From contig WGMT01000004.1 in assembly GCA_016124945.1 (NCBI GenBank), forward strand, positions 62,001 to 126,000: a DNA stretch of 64,000 bases, written 5' to 3'. The stretch comes from a bacterium. Lineage in GTDB: Bacteria > Chloroflexota > Anaerolineae > Caldilineales > Caldilineaceae. This document shows, piece after piece, positions 34,844 to 42,835 of the stretch. The position numbers and the translations under genes were made by a program. Under the pieces are notes generated by a model. The model saw only the letters and a program-made list of their open reading frames with translations, was not told where the DNA came from and searched no databases. Position 1 is the stretch's first letter. Each line of letters begins with the position of its first letter.

Positions 34844-37087
34844 CTACACATCCGGTTCCCAGTCAAAGATCACCTCCGTCGGCGGCTGCTCGCGGACATC
34901 CTCCGTTTCGCGACGATGGAGCAGCGTGGTCTTGACGATCAGGCGCAGCCGGGCGGTGTTGTCCACTTTGACGGCGACGGGCAGCGGGGCCAGCCCTTTG
35001 GCGTAGCGGGCGGCGTTGCGGCCAATCTTCTGGTAGATCTCCAGGGTGAGGCTGGGCGACTGGGGGAAGAGTTCCAGGTTGTTGAGCGGGGCCAGCCCCT
35101 TTTTCTGGATCACGGTGGTGCCGCGCGACTGGATGCCCACGGCAATGCCCGATCCGCTCAGTTGCGCGCCCACGTGACCCAGAGCCGCGCAGTCCGCGCT
35201 GTGGTGCACCTTGACGATACGTGCCACAAGCCCTTCCTCGGCCACGCCGGTGAGGAGCGACTCCAGCACGCGGTCGTGGGGCAGCTCGCCGATGGTCTTG
35301 ATCAGCCCTTTGCCGAAGGCCGGGCCAACGGCGACGACGATTTCGTCGGGGTTGGTGCCCACCCGCGCCGCGCCGATTTCCACCAGTGTGCGCAGGGGAT
35401 CGCCTACCTGGGCGTTGATGAAATCGTGGGGCGGTTTGGCCTGGGGAATGCGCTGGATGGCGTCCCAGTCCTCGCCGGTGAGGCGGTAGCCGGTGCCAGG
35501 ACCGGCGTAATCGTTGACGTCGTTGAGCGCGCTGCGCACACGGAAGTCGCGGTCGAAGATGCCGGCGGGCTGGAGGTAGTCGCCCGCCACACGCCGGCGC
35601 CCCATTTCGAGGATGTTGGCTGCCACGTCCTCGAAGCCGCGGGCGTGCAGGGCGCGCACCACGGTGAGCAGATTGGCGTCACCGGCCAGGAAGGTGTCGG
35701 CGGCGGTGATGTCGGCCACGAGATCGCGTTCGGGCATGTCGTCACTGCTGTGGGCGACGGCGGCAGCGTCCACCTCTTCGTCGGTGATGGGCGGGAAGCC
35801 CAGTTCGGCGTAGACCGCCTGGATCGCCTGCGCCGCTTTGCGCCGGATCGCCAGCGTCTCGTCCTCGCCTACAGGACGAATCCCGGCGTTGATCTGCATG
35901 TCGCGCTGGATCACCGTCCAATCGTCGAAGTCTTCGGCATCGTAGTTGCCGCCGCCGAACATGTTGTCGCGCTTGGGCACGGCGCTATAGCCCGACGTGA
36001 TGAAATCGGTGCCGGGGATAAATTGGAGCATGAGTTTGGCCGTTTTGCGGATGGCGGAATGGGAGGCCAGGGCGTCATTGCCGGATGCGACTTCGAGCCC
36101 CAGCATCGCCGCCATCAAATTTTCGGCGAGGACGGCGCGCACGCCGCCGGGCAGCGCTTCGGGCAGGGCGATGCACGAGATCGAGCCGTTCTGCACGCCC
36201 TGGCTGCCCGCGCCTTTGGTGACGAGCAGACAGCGCGCTTCGAGGTAGAGCATGGAGCGTCCTTCGGCGTAGCCCATCAGCGCCTCGGATCCGGTGCCCG
36301 ACGTGAAACGAATTTTGATGCCGCGTGAGGCATAGGACGCCGCCAAGAACGCCTTCGACCAGGGCGTGTCGTCGCCGTCGACAAACGAGCGTTCGCTGCC
36401 GTAGATCGACAACGTCTCGGCATAGGACGTCATGCCCTTGATGCCCAATCGCAGGCCCAGCGCCTCTTCCACGGCACACTGGGTGAGCACGCCGCCCCGT
36501 CCTGTCTGCGTGCCCACGAGGACGGAGAGCGCGTTGAAGGGCGCAGCGCGGGCGACGCGCACCGTGGTTTCCACTTCGGCGAAGCCACGCAGGCCGGCCT
36601 CAGCGGCGTCGGCGGCGAGCAGCGCCGGGTTCTCGCGCCAATTGGTGACGTGGGCCTGGTTGGCAGGTGTGCGGCGCACGCGCATCTTGGTCAGCCCCAT
36701 CATCATTTCCAGCACGTTCATGTGGCGCATGACGTCGCATAGTTTGGCAGGCGTGCAGCCCACCACCAACCGCCGCACCGCACCGGCGGAGACGTTGATG
36801 TCCACCAACATGCGCGCCAATTCGCGGGACGGCGTCGCCATTGCCTCCTCGGCTACCGCAAGATCAAGGGCGCGGTCGGCGATGAAGAGATCGAGCATGT
36901 CGAAATCGGCGCGCGGCTTGCCGTCCATTTCCGAGACGCAACCGTCCTCGATGCGCAAACTCGGCTGCGGATCGAAAGGACTGTCCACCACCTGGAGACC
37001 GGCTTCGGGCCACGGCTCGACGTAGGTTTCTTTGTTAATGTCACGCTCGGCCAGGAGGGCGAAGCGGCGGGAGGAATGGGAAGTCAT
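34844..37087 (-). CDS. pduCD: B12-dependent diol/glycerol dehydratase, fused large and medium subunits
   Basis: A 747-residue protein. Residues 1-550 are the large (catalytic, TIM-barrel) subunit: FALLAERDINKETYVEPWPE, LARMLVDINVSAGAVRRLVV, RRTPANQAHVTNWRENPALL, GMTSYAETLSIYGSERSFVD, KIRFTSGTGSEALMGYAEGR, LEARCLLVTKGAGSQGVQNG and ITSGYSAVPKRDNMFGGGNY. After about residue 575 the medium subunit follows without a break (VEIGAARVGTNPDEIVVAVG, KVHHSADCAALGHVGAQLSG, IAVGIQSRGTTVIQKKGLAP). In enterobacterial enzymes these are separate PduC and PduD. The start ATG 37087 is the family start; 30 upstream codons derive from a palindromic repeat. Substrate would be propanediol or glycerol. No reactivating factor gene is near. 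Confidence 0.93.
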   Translation of the reverse strand: MTSHSSRRFALLAERDINKETYVEPWPEAGLQVVDSPFDPQPSLRIEDGCVSEMDGKPRADFDMLDLFIADRALDLAVAEEAMATPSRELARMLVDINVSAGAVRRLVVGCTPAKLCDVMRHMNVLEMMMGLTKMRVRRTPANQAHVTNWRENPALLAADAAEAGLRGFAEVETTVRVARAAPFNALSVLVGTQTGRGGVLTQCAVEEALGLRLGIKGMTSYAETLSIYGSERSFVDGDDTPWSKAFLAASYASRGIKIRFTSGTGSEALMGYAEGRSMLYLEARCLLVTKGAGSQGVQNGSISCIALPEALPGGVRAVLAENLMAAMLGLEVASGNDALASHSAIRKTAKLMLQFIPGTDFITSGYSAVPKRDNMFGGGNYDAEDFDDWTVIQRDMQINAGIRPVGEDETLAIRRKAAQAIQAVYAELGFPPITDEEVDAAAVAHSSDDMPERDLVADITAADTFLAGDANLLTVVRALHARGFEDVAANILEMGRRRVAGDYLQPAGIFDRDFRVRSALNDVNDYAGPGTGYRLTGEDWDAIQRIPQAKPPHDFINAQVGDPLRTLVEIGAARVGTNPDEIVVAVGPAFGKGLIKTIGELPHDRVLESLLTGVAEEGLVARIVKVHHSADCAALGHVGAQLSGSGIAVGIQSRGTTVIQKKGLAPLNNLELFPQSPSLTLEIYQKIGRNAARYAKGLAPLPVAVKVDNTARLRLIVKTTLLHRRETEDVREQPPTEVIFDWEPDV

Positions 37088-37130
37088 TGGGGAAAGTACG
37101 TCCTTTTCACTGGAGAAGATATCGTGTAAA

Positions 37131-37196
37131 GGATAGTGCGTAGTGCGTAGTGCGTAGATCGTCGACGATCTACGCACTACGCACTACGCACTATTC
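37131..37196. repeat. Palindrome of TAGTGCG heptamers
   Basis: Centred on GTCGAC, the arms are perfect over 37133-37163 and 37164-37194, with three TAGTGCG units in each arm. The right arm supplies the stop codon of the sulfatase-maturase gene (37184-37186). A shorter palindrome of the same unit, TAGTGCGTA with TACGCACTA, lies at 39221-39245. Confidence 0.95.
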
Positions 37197-38533
37197 CTTC
37201 CATGACATTGCTTAAACTTCCGCCCACTGCCACAAGGGCAGGGATCGTTGCGGCCGACGCCGGCGAATTGGCGGCGGCGGGCGGCTTCTTCTTCGGCGAG
37301 GATGCGCATGACGTTGGCCGGGGCGCGACGGTGACGCAGTTCCTCGGCCATGAGGCGCATGGGATGATCCACGTGGTTGAAGAAGGCGCGAAAGCCCGCG
37401 CACAGGTAGTTGAGACCGGGATCACCGTCGGGCGTGAGGATGAAACGATCTTTGGGGCAGCCGCCGTTGCAGACGAAGCGCACTTCGCAGTCGAGGCAGT
37501 ATTGGGGCAGCGTGTCGCGTTTGTCCTGGCCGAATTTGCGCTGCTGGGCGGATGCGACCATCTCGATCAGCGGAATTTCCTGGATGTTGCCCAGGCGGTA
37601 GTTGGGTTCGACGAAGTGATCACAGCTAAAGAGATCGCCGTTGTGTTCCATCGCCAGGGCGCTGCCGCACGTCTCCTCGAAGATACAAAGGCCGGGGCGG
37701 TTGCCCGTCCACGCGGCGAGGGCGACGTCGAAAATCTGTACGAAGACCTGACCCACATCGTGGCGCACCCATTCGTCGAAGATGCCGATGAGGAAGCGCC
37801 CATACTGCTCCGCGGTGACGGAGCGATTGGTGGGGTTGTCGCCTTCCTGGTAGCCGGTGTCGTTGTCGCGCTCGACGATGGGGATGAACTGCATGAACTG
37901 CGTCTTGGCTTGGTCGCGCAGGAAGCGGTAGACCTCTAGCGGGTGGTCGGCATTGGCGGCGTGGACGGTGGTCAAAATGTTAAATTCCACCTTGTGGTGC
38001 TGCATCAGGTGCATGCCCGCCATCACCCTGTCGAAGGTGGGCTTGCCGCCTTTGTCCACGCGGTAGGCGTCGTGCAGTTGGCGAGGACCGTCCACACTGA
38101 GGCCGATCAAAAAGTCGTTCTCGTGGAAGAAGCGACACCAGTCGTCGTCGAGCAGCGTGCCGTTGGTCTGCAACGCGTTGTGGACGTGCATCCCCGGCTT
38201 TTTGTACTTCTGCTGCAATTCGACGGCGCGCTTAAAGAAATCGAGGCCCATGAGCGTCGGTTCGCCACCCTGCCAGGCGAAGGTCACCTCGGGCACGCGC
38301 TGCGCCTCGATGTACTGTTTGGTGTACGCTTCCAGCAAATCATCGGCCATGCGGAAGCGACTGCCGGGGTACATAAACTCTTTGGAGAGGAAGTAACAGT
38401 ACTCGCAGTCCAAATTACAGATGGCGCCGCGCGGCTTCATCATGATGTGAAAGGCAGCAGGCGTCACCGCGTCCTCACCGGCGGAGAGGAAAGTCTTGGT
38501 TTGGGGCGGAAGGGTCAGATCAATCTGCGTCAT
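37184..38533 (-). CDS. Anaerobic sulfatase-maturating enzyme (radical SAM, SPASM) with SEC-C tail
   Basis: A 449-residue radical SAM enzyme. The cluster motif CNLDCEYC gives C39, C43 and C46; next come FAWQGGEPTLMGLDFFKRAV and LQTNGTLLDDDWCRFFHEND, and the anSME block FLIGLSVDGPRQLHDAYRVD with GTF-like KPTFDRVMAGM. The C-terminal SPASM cysteines are in CGSALAMEHNGDLFSCDHFV and YCLDCEVRFVCNGGCPKDRF. It converts an active-site cysteine of sulfatases into formylglycine. An unusual SEC-C zinc motif, NDPCPCGSGRKFKQCHG, ends the protein. The likely client is the Cys-type sulfatase at 41011-42345. It is read just before the diol dehydratase gene. Confidence 0.93.
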   Translation of the reverse strand: MTQIDLTLPPQTKTFLSAGEDAVTPAAFHIMMKPRGAICNLDCEYCYFLSKEFMYPGSRFRMADDLLEAYTKQYIEAQRVPEVTFAWQGGEPTLMGLDFFKRAVELQQKYKKPGMHVHNALQTNGTLLDDDWCRFFHENDFLIGLSVDGPRQLHDAYRVDKGGKPTFDRVMAGMHLMQHHKVEFNILTTVHAANADHPLEVYRFLRDQAKTQFMQFIPIVERDNDTGYQEGDNPTNRSVTAEQYGRFLIGIFDEWVRHDVGQVFVQIFDVALAAWTGNRPGLCIFEETCGSALAMEHNGDLFSCDHFVEPNYRLGNIQEIPLIEMVASAQQRKFGQDKRDTLPQYCLDCEVRFVCNGGCPKDRFILTPDGDPGLNYLCAGFRAFFNHVDHPMRLMAEELRHRRAPANVMRILAEEEAARRRQFAGVGRNDPCPCGSGRKFKQCHGRNSA

Positions 38534-39140
38534 TTTGTTGTCGGCCTAAAATTTCATCGACAGAAAGCGTCAAATCAGGGAAAGAGAGCGGCGAAACCTG
38601 GTCTCCCCGCCAGAAATGACGCGCTTCACGGTATCCCTGCGCATGCGGACGGCTGAAGACGTCGATCTGATCGGCTTCGACATCGACGAGCCAGACTTCG
38701 GGCACATCGGCGCGGGCGTAGAGAGGCAGCTTCAATTCGCGATCATAGGTCTGCGATGTGTACGCTACTTCGATCAGCAGGTAAACGTCCCCAGGACCGG
38801 GATGGGCGGCGGCGTAGTAGTCTTCGCGGAAGTGGAGCACGGCCACATCGGGTTGTGGCTGAGAATAGTCGTCAAGCTGGATTGGATTTTGCGGGTGCAC
38901 AATCGCATTCGGTGCGCCGCGCACAGATAGAGCCGTCAACCGGTTGACACAGGCGGCGTGAAGGCTGCTAATCGACGCCCTATCGTACAAAACCCCATCG
39001 AGTAGTTCGAGCCGATCCTTGGCGCAGAGAATACCCGCTTCGCCCATCTGGTGAAACTGGTTCACCGAAATCAGCAGGCGTTGCGGCTCACTGGGTTGTT
39101 TTCGATCTACGTGGGGGATGGTCGGTGCGTGTAGGCCCAT
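38520..39140 (-). CDS. Uma2 family (DUF820) endonuclease-like protein
   Basis: A 206-residue Uma2 protein of standard length. Family blocks: LISVNQFHQMGEAGILCAKD, RLELLDGVLYDRASISSLHA, QPQPDVAVLHFREDYYAAAH (PD motif), GDVYLLIEVAYTSQTYDREL (ExA block), KLPLYARADVPEVWLVDVEA and the late FSRPHAQGYREARHF. The family has a restriction-enzyme-like core, and its role is not known. ATG 39140 has AAAAGGAG. It overlaps the maturase start by 14 bases. It is distinct from the longer Uma2 gene at 21894, which carries a coiled-coil tail. Confidence 0.9.
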   Translation of the reverse strand: MGLHAPTIPHVDRKQPSEPQRLLISVNQFHQMGEAGILCAKDRLELLDGVLYDRASISSLHAACVNRLTALSVRGAPNAIVHPQNPIQLDDYSQPQPDVAVLHFREDYYAAAHPGPGDVYLLIEVAYTSQTYDRELKLPLYARADVPEVWLVDVEADQIDVFSRPHAQGYREARHFWRGDQVSPLSFPDLTLSVDEILGRQQNDAD

Positions 39141-39318
39141 GGCCGGACTCCTTTTCGCGTTGCGTGTTGCGAGGGTAGAGTGTGTTGATTCCTCAACTTG
39201 AACGGTTTCGTTTTCAAGCGTAGTGCGTAAACGGACTACGCACTATCGTTAAACACGACAACATCCAAGCAAAGGCAGATGTTCCTCAACCCACGCAACA
39301 CGAATCACGCAACACTTC
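39141..39318. other. Intergenic region with small repeats
   Basis: It contains the TAGTGCG palindrome at 39221-39245 and GCGTTGCGTGTTGCGAGG-like units that recur inverted as CGCAACACG further on (39295-39315). No gene is seen. Confidence 0.6.
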
Positions 39319-39705
39319 TTACGCCATCGGCACTTTGCGCTGCACGAACTGCAACGGCACATTCCACGGGTCGCGCAGGAAGAGCAGTTTGTCGCCGGCA
39401 GGGGTTTCGGTGATGTCGCCCACGACGGTGGCGCCGGCGGCGACGAGGGCGTCGCGGCGTGCTTCGATGTTGTCGTCCACGTAGAAGGCGAAGTGCAGAA
39501 TGCCGGGGTGCATGTTGGCGTAATCGGGCAGGGGAACGTCTTTGTTGCTATAGAGTTCGAGCATACTGCCCTGGCCGTCACTGATGAATGTCATGTACGG
39601 GGGGACGTCCCCGGCGCGGATGACCTTCATGCCCAGGTTTTCGACCCACCATTGGGCCGCTGCCTTGACATCTTCAACGTTGATGGCGACGTGTTCGAGT
39701 TTCAT
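39319..39705 (-). CDS. VOC family (glyoxalase-fold) protein
   Basis: A 128-residue vicinal oxygen chelate protein. It has one pair of beta-alpha-beta-beta-beta motifs: MKLEHVAINVEDVKAAAQWW with VENLGMKVIRAGDVPPYMTF, and PGILHFAFYVDDNIEARRDA with GDKLLFLRDPWNVPLQFVQR. H5, E43-like and H72-like positions may bind a metal. Substrate unknown; the family includes lactoylglutathione lyases, epimerases and dioxygenases. It follows the Gfo/Idh/MocA gene on the same strand across a palindrome, so joint sugar-derivative metabolism is possible. Confidence 0.88.
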   Translation of the reverse strand: MKLEHVAINVEDVKAAAQWWVENLGMKVIRAGDVPPYMTFISDGQGSMLELYSNKDVPLPDYANMHPGILHFAFYVDDNIEARRDALVAAGATVVGDITETPAGDKLLFLRDPWNVPLQFVQRKVPMA

Positions 39706-39744
39706 GGTGTGATCCTTGACGAGTGTGGGTGGATAGCAGAAAAA

Positions 39745-39828
39745 GAGATTGGGCGATTGGGCGATTAAGAGATTTCAGATTCTAGGACAAGGATCTGAAA
39801 CCTCTTAATCGCCCAATCGCTTAATCTC
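39745..39828. repeat. Palindrome of NNNNGATT octamers, copy 3
   Basis: Octamers AAGAGATT, GGGCGATT, GGGCGATT and AAGAGATT run from about 39743, and the inverse follows from 39793 to 39828 after a short loop. A few mismatches occur. It lies 16 bases after the Gfo/Idh/MocA stop. Confidence 0.9.
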
Positions 39829-39844
39829 CATGAATCTCAAGACT

Positions 39845-40876
39845 TCAAACCGGCAGCGTTACCAACTTCCCCGCCGCCAAACTCTCCGCCACCGCCTCCG
39901 TAAATTCCATGTACTTGACGCCGTCTTCGAAGGAGGTGTGGGTGATGGCTTCGCACCCGCGGATGGCGTTGATGAATTCTTCTTCGACGCGCCAGCCGCC
40001 CTGGAGATCAGTTGGAATTTCAACTTCGGACAGGGACGCGTCGCCCTTTTTGCCGCCCAAGAGTTTGTTCTGGGTGAATTGCAGCGTGGCCTGGCTGCCG
40101 TAGAGCGTGGCCCGCGGCGCACCCGCCAGCCCGGTGACCGACGAGATCTGCATGTGAAACTGCGCCCCGCACACCATCTCGCCGATGATGTCCACGTGCT
40201 CGGGGACGCGCACAGCCTTCAAACGACCCTCTTCGGTTGGGCGCATTTTAACATAGGTCTGCCCCGACGCCATTACCGTCTTGGCCGTGCCCACCCAACG
40301 CATGACGGCTTCGTACCAGATGCCCATGCCCATGATGTTGAGGCCGCTGAGGTCGCTGTCCTGGCGCCAGTGCAGGGGCGCAGTGGGATCGAGGAAATCG
40401 CCGCCGGCCACCACATCCACCGCGAGGACGTCGCCCAGGTAGCCGTCGGCCAACATCTTTTGGATCATACGATCCACGCGCAGCGTCATGGGCGAAGGGA
40501 CGATCTGGGCGATCTGCTGCGGATGGGCACGCGCCACCGCCCACATCTGATGCGCTTCAGAAGCGTTCATGGCCATGCGCGCCTCGCACATGACATGCTT
40601 ACCCGCCTGGAGCGCAGCAATGGTGGCGCTGGCGTGCATATACGGCCACGTACCGATAACCACGGCATCCACCGCTGGATCGGCGATGACGTCGGTCCAC
40701 TCGGCGTAGGCTTTAGGGATGCCCAGTTCGTTGGCGGCGCGCTGCGATGATTCGATGCTGCGGTTGCAGACGCCGACGATCTCGACGTTGTCCTGTGCAC
40801 GCAGACCGGGAATGTGCTTGTCTCGTGTATTGCGTCCTGCGCCGATGACGGCGACGCGAATTGGGTTTTGGGTCAT
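39845..40876 (-). CDS. Gfo/Idh/MocA family oxidoreductase
   Basis: A 343-residue NAD(P)-dependent sugar dehydrogenase-like protein. The N-terminal Rossmann motif is RVAVIGAGRNTRDKHIPGLR, followed by ADPAVDAVVIGTWPYMHASA and the block LQAGKHVMCEARMAMNASEA (usually EKP, here EAR, so the conserved lysine is replaced by alanine-arginine). The C-terminal part is the alpha/beta substrate domain. Loss of the EKP lysine makes classic dehydrogenase activity less certain. ATG 40876 has AAAGGAG. Flanked by repeats on both sides. Confidence 0.9.
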   Translation of the reverse strand: MTQNPIRVAVIGAGRNTRDKHIPGLRAQDNVEIVGVCNRSIESSQRAANELGIPKAYAEWTDVIADPAVDAVVIGTWPYMHASATIAALQAGKHVMCEARMAMNASEAHQMWAVARAHPQQIAQIVPSPMTLRVDRMIQKMLADGYLGDVLAVDVVAGGDFLDPTAPLHWRQDSDLSGLNIMGMGIWYEAVMRWVGTAKTVMASGQTYVKMRPTEEGRLKAVRVPEHVDIIGEMVCGAQFHMQISSVTGLAGAPRATLYGSQATLQFTQNKLLGGKKGDASLSEVEIPTDLQGGWRVEEEFINAIRGCEAITHTSFEDGVKYMEFTEAVAESLAAGKLVTLPV

Positions 40877-40889
40877 GGTGGCTCCTTTG

Positions 40890-41052
40890 TGATTGACGAC
40901 AGTCGACGGAGGACGGACGACGGACTACGGACGTTAAGGTCGTTGAACGTCCTTTCGAATTTTCTACCGTCGCGTTACCCTCAGTTGTAACTTAGGGCAA
41001 GCGACATCCTCTACGCGCTTCTATCGTCCGTCGTCTGTCGTCCGTCGTCGAC
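40890..41052. repeat. GACGACR heptamer arrays as inverted pair
   Basis: GACGACAGTCGACGGAGGACG and following units at 40895-40935 are matched in inverse by CGTCCGTCGTCTGTCGTCC-type units at 41027-41050. The right array is read as the C-terminal residues of the sulfatase. Confidence 0.8.
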
Positions 41053-42345
41053 CTCTCGCGGTTCCTCGCGCGGCGACAGCCCCGACGCGTCATTGACCTT
41101 CGCCCCACATGGCGCGGGGACAACTCCTTGCAGGAGAGGATCATTGGTTTCTTGCATCCAGGTTGCCAGGCGCACGCGCAGGTCGGCGAGGACGGCGGCG
41201 TGGCCGGGATCTGTGGCCAGGTTTTGGCGTTCTGCCGGATCGAAGACGAGATCGTAGAGTTGTTCTTGGTCGATTTTATGATCCGCCCAGCCGTGGGACA
41301 GCCAGATGTCTTTGCTGGGGCTGTCGTCGACGTTGGGCAACACGGGCGTGCGATGGTCCCCGTAGCGGCGGATGTACTTGTAGCGTGGGGTACGCACGGC
41401 ACGCTGCGGTTCGTAGGCGGCGTGGTAGGTGACCTCGGCGAAGATGGCCTCGTTGACTTCGTCCACTTCGCCCCCGATGAGGGGAAGGATGGACTCTCCT
41501 TGCAGCCAGGATGGGCGTTCGATTCCCAAAAGATCGCAGATCGAGGGGAAGATGTCGATGTGCGAGACCATGCCGTCGATCACCTTGCCGCCGCGCAGGT
41601 CGCCGGGGCCACGTAGGATCAGCGAAACGCCGATGCCGCGGTCGGTGAGGTTGCATTTGTGGCCAGGGAAGGCGATGCCGTGATCGGTGGTGGAAATAAT
41701 CAGCGTGTTGTCGGCCAGCCCGTGCTCGTCCAATGCAGCGAGGACGGTGCCAACACCGTCGTCGAGGATGCGGGCGCTGGCGTGGTAGGCGGCCATGTCG
41801 GCGCGGGTGTCGGCTGTGTCGGGCAGGCCCGGCGCGGGTTGGGTGTAGCGGGCGTCATCCTCAGGTGTAGAATCAGGGAATTCGCGGTGCGTCTCGAAAA
41901 AGCCGACGTCGAGGAAGAAGGGCTGCATGGGCGACCCCGCCAAGAATCCTTTGACGGCGGGTGAAACGTCCGCCACCTGGCTGCTTAGCGTGGTGAGAAT
42001 TTGCTGATAGCCGATGGTTTCTGCGTGGGCGGCGACGTGTTGCATTCCTCCCAAAACAGAAGTGTAGCCCACGGCGTGTAGGGTGTGGATCAAATGCTGG
42101 CTGTAGTCGTTGAGGCTGAAGCCACGGTGGGCGAGGCCGAGCATGCCGCTGCTGTGGGCGGATTGGCCGGTGAGCAGGGCGGCGCGACTAGGCGAACAGG
42201 TGGGCGCAGCGCAAAATGCCTGCCGAAAGAGGACGCCGTCTTCGGCCAGGCGCTGCAAATTTGGCGTGGCCACAGCATGGCCGTAGGGCTGGATGAATCG
42301 TCCTGTGTCGTGGGAGTGCAGGTAGACGATGTTGGGCTGTGTCAT
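41011..42345 (-). CDS. Sulfatase, Cys-type, with repeat-derived C-terminus
   Basis: A 444-residue sulfatase. The active-site motif is CSPSRAALLTG with C50, the residue turned into formylglycine; NIVYLHSHDTGRFIQPYGHA replaces the usual DD metal motif with HSHD. The metal-binding block TLIISTTDHGIAFPGHKCNL gives D and H, and GVSLILRGPGDLRGGKVIDG the arginine region. Cys-type and a nearby anSME gene agree. It has no signal peptide, so it acts in the cytoplasm. The last 20 residues (ending EVDDGRQTTDDRSA) come from a GACGACR repeat array, replacing the original end. Confidence 0.93.
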   Translation of the reverse strand: MTQPNIVYLHSHDTGRFIQPYGHAVATPNLQRLAEDGVLFRQAFCAAPTCSPSRAALLTGQSAHSSGMLGLAHRGFSLNDYSQHLIHTLHAVGYTSVLGGMQHVAAHAETIGYQQILTTLSSQVADVSPAVKGFLAGSPMQPFFLDVGFFETHREFPDSTPEDDARYTQPAPGLPDTADTRADMAAYHASARILDDGVGTVLAALDEHGLADNTLIISTTDHGIAFPGHKCNLTDRGIGVSLILRGPGDLRGGKVIDGMVSHIDIFPSICDLLGIERPSWLQGESILPLIGGEVDEVNEAIFAEVTYHAAYEPQRAVRTPRYKYIRRYGDHRTPVLPNVDDSPSKDIWLSHGWADHKIDQEQLYDLVFDPAERQNLATDPGHAAVLADLRVRLATWMQETNDPLLQGVVPAPCGAKVNDASGLSPREEPREVDDGRQTTDDRSA

Positions 42346-42421
42346 GGCGTGTGCGTTGGGTTGGGTGAATAGGTGCGATCTTTATTATACCTGATTCACC
42401 GGGGAACGCACAGGAGAGGTT

Positions 42422-42823
42422 TTAGTTCGGGTGGATATTAACGTGAAGTTGATCGCCGACCTGGGTGTTGGTGCTGTTGGCAGCCCCGGCGGGAAGTTCG
42501 ATAACGCGTTTTGCGCCACGATAAAAGCTACCCGTACGCCAGGGGCGCAGGGCGTGATCGATGCCGACGACACAATTTTCTTTGTCGAGGTAGACTACGT
42601 CAATGGGGATGCACATGAACATGCAGTGGATGCTGCCACAGGGATCGATGAGCAGTCCGTCGCCGTTGAGTAATTCTTTGCGACCGATCAGCCCGATGAA
42701 ACGGGCCCAGAAGTTGTCGGCGACGGTGCCGTCGGTGACGAGGTGGGTCTGTGCTCGTGGGTTGAATACACTCAGTGAAACAGCCAACTTTGTTCTCCAC
42801 ATCTGCAATGTGAGAGCGTGCAA
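42422..42823 (-). CDS. DUF192 family protein
   Basis: A 133-residue protein of the DUF192 family: DGTVADNFWARFIGLIGRKE, DGLLIDPCGSIHCMFMCIPI, DVVYLDKENCVVGIDHALRP and GAKRVIELPAGAANST. The motif SIHCMFMCIPID matches 'sihTfgMrfpID' of the family. Members are small beta-rich proteins of unknown function, often near pilus or secretion genes. It is last in the minus-strand Tad operon, 12 bases after cpaF. Confidence 0.9.
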   Translation of the reverse strand: MHALTLQMWRTKLAVSLSVFNPRAQTHLVTDGTVADNFWARFIGLIGRKELLNGDGLLIDPCGSIHCMFMCIPIDVVYLDKENCVVGIDHALRPWRTGSFYRGAKRVIELPAGAANSTNTQVGDQLHVNIHPN

Positions 42824-42835
42824 ACACAGAAGCGG

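Noticed and set aside
34916-36328. 470-codon plus-strand open frame
   Set aside because: Antisense of the diol dehydratase, which has clear family blocks.
37087-37177. N-terminal extension of the diol dehydratase from an earlier ATG
   Set aside because: The extra codons are made from the heptamer palindrome and its flank and are foreign to the family; ATG 37087 gives the normal start.
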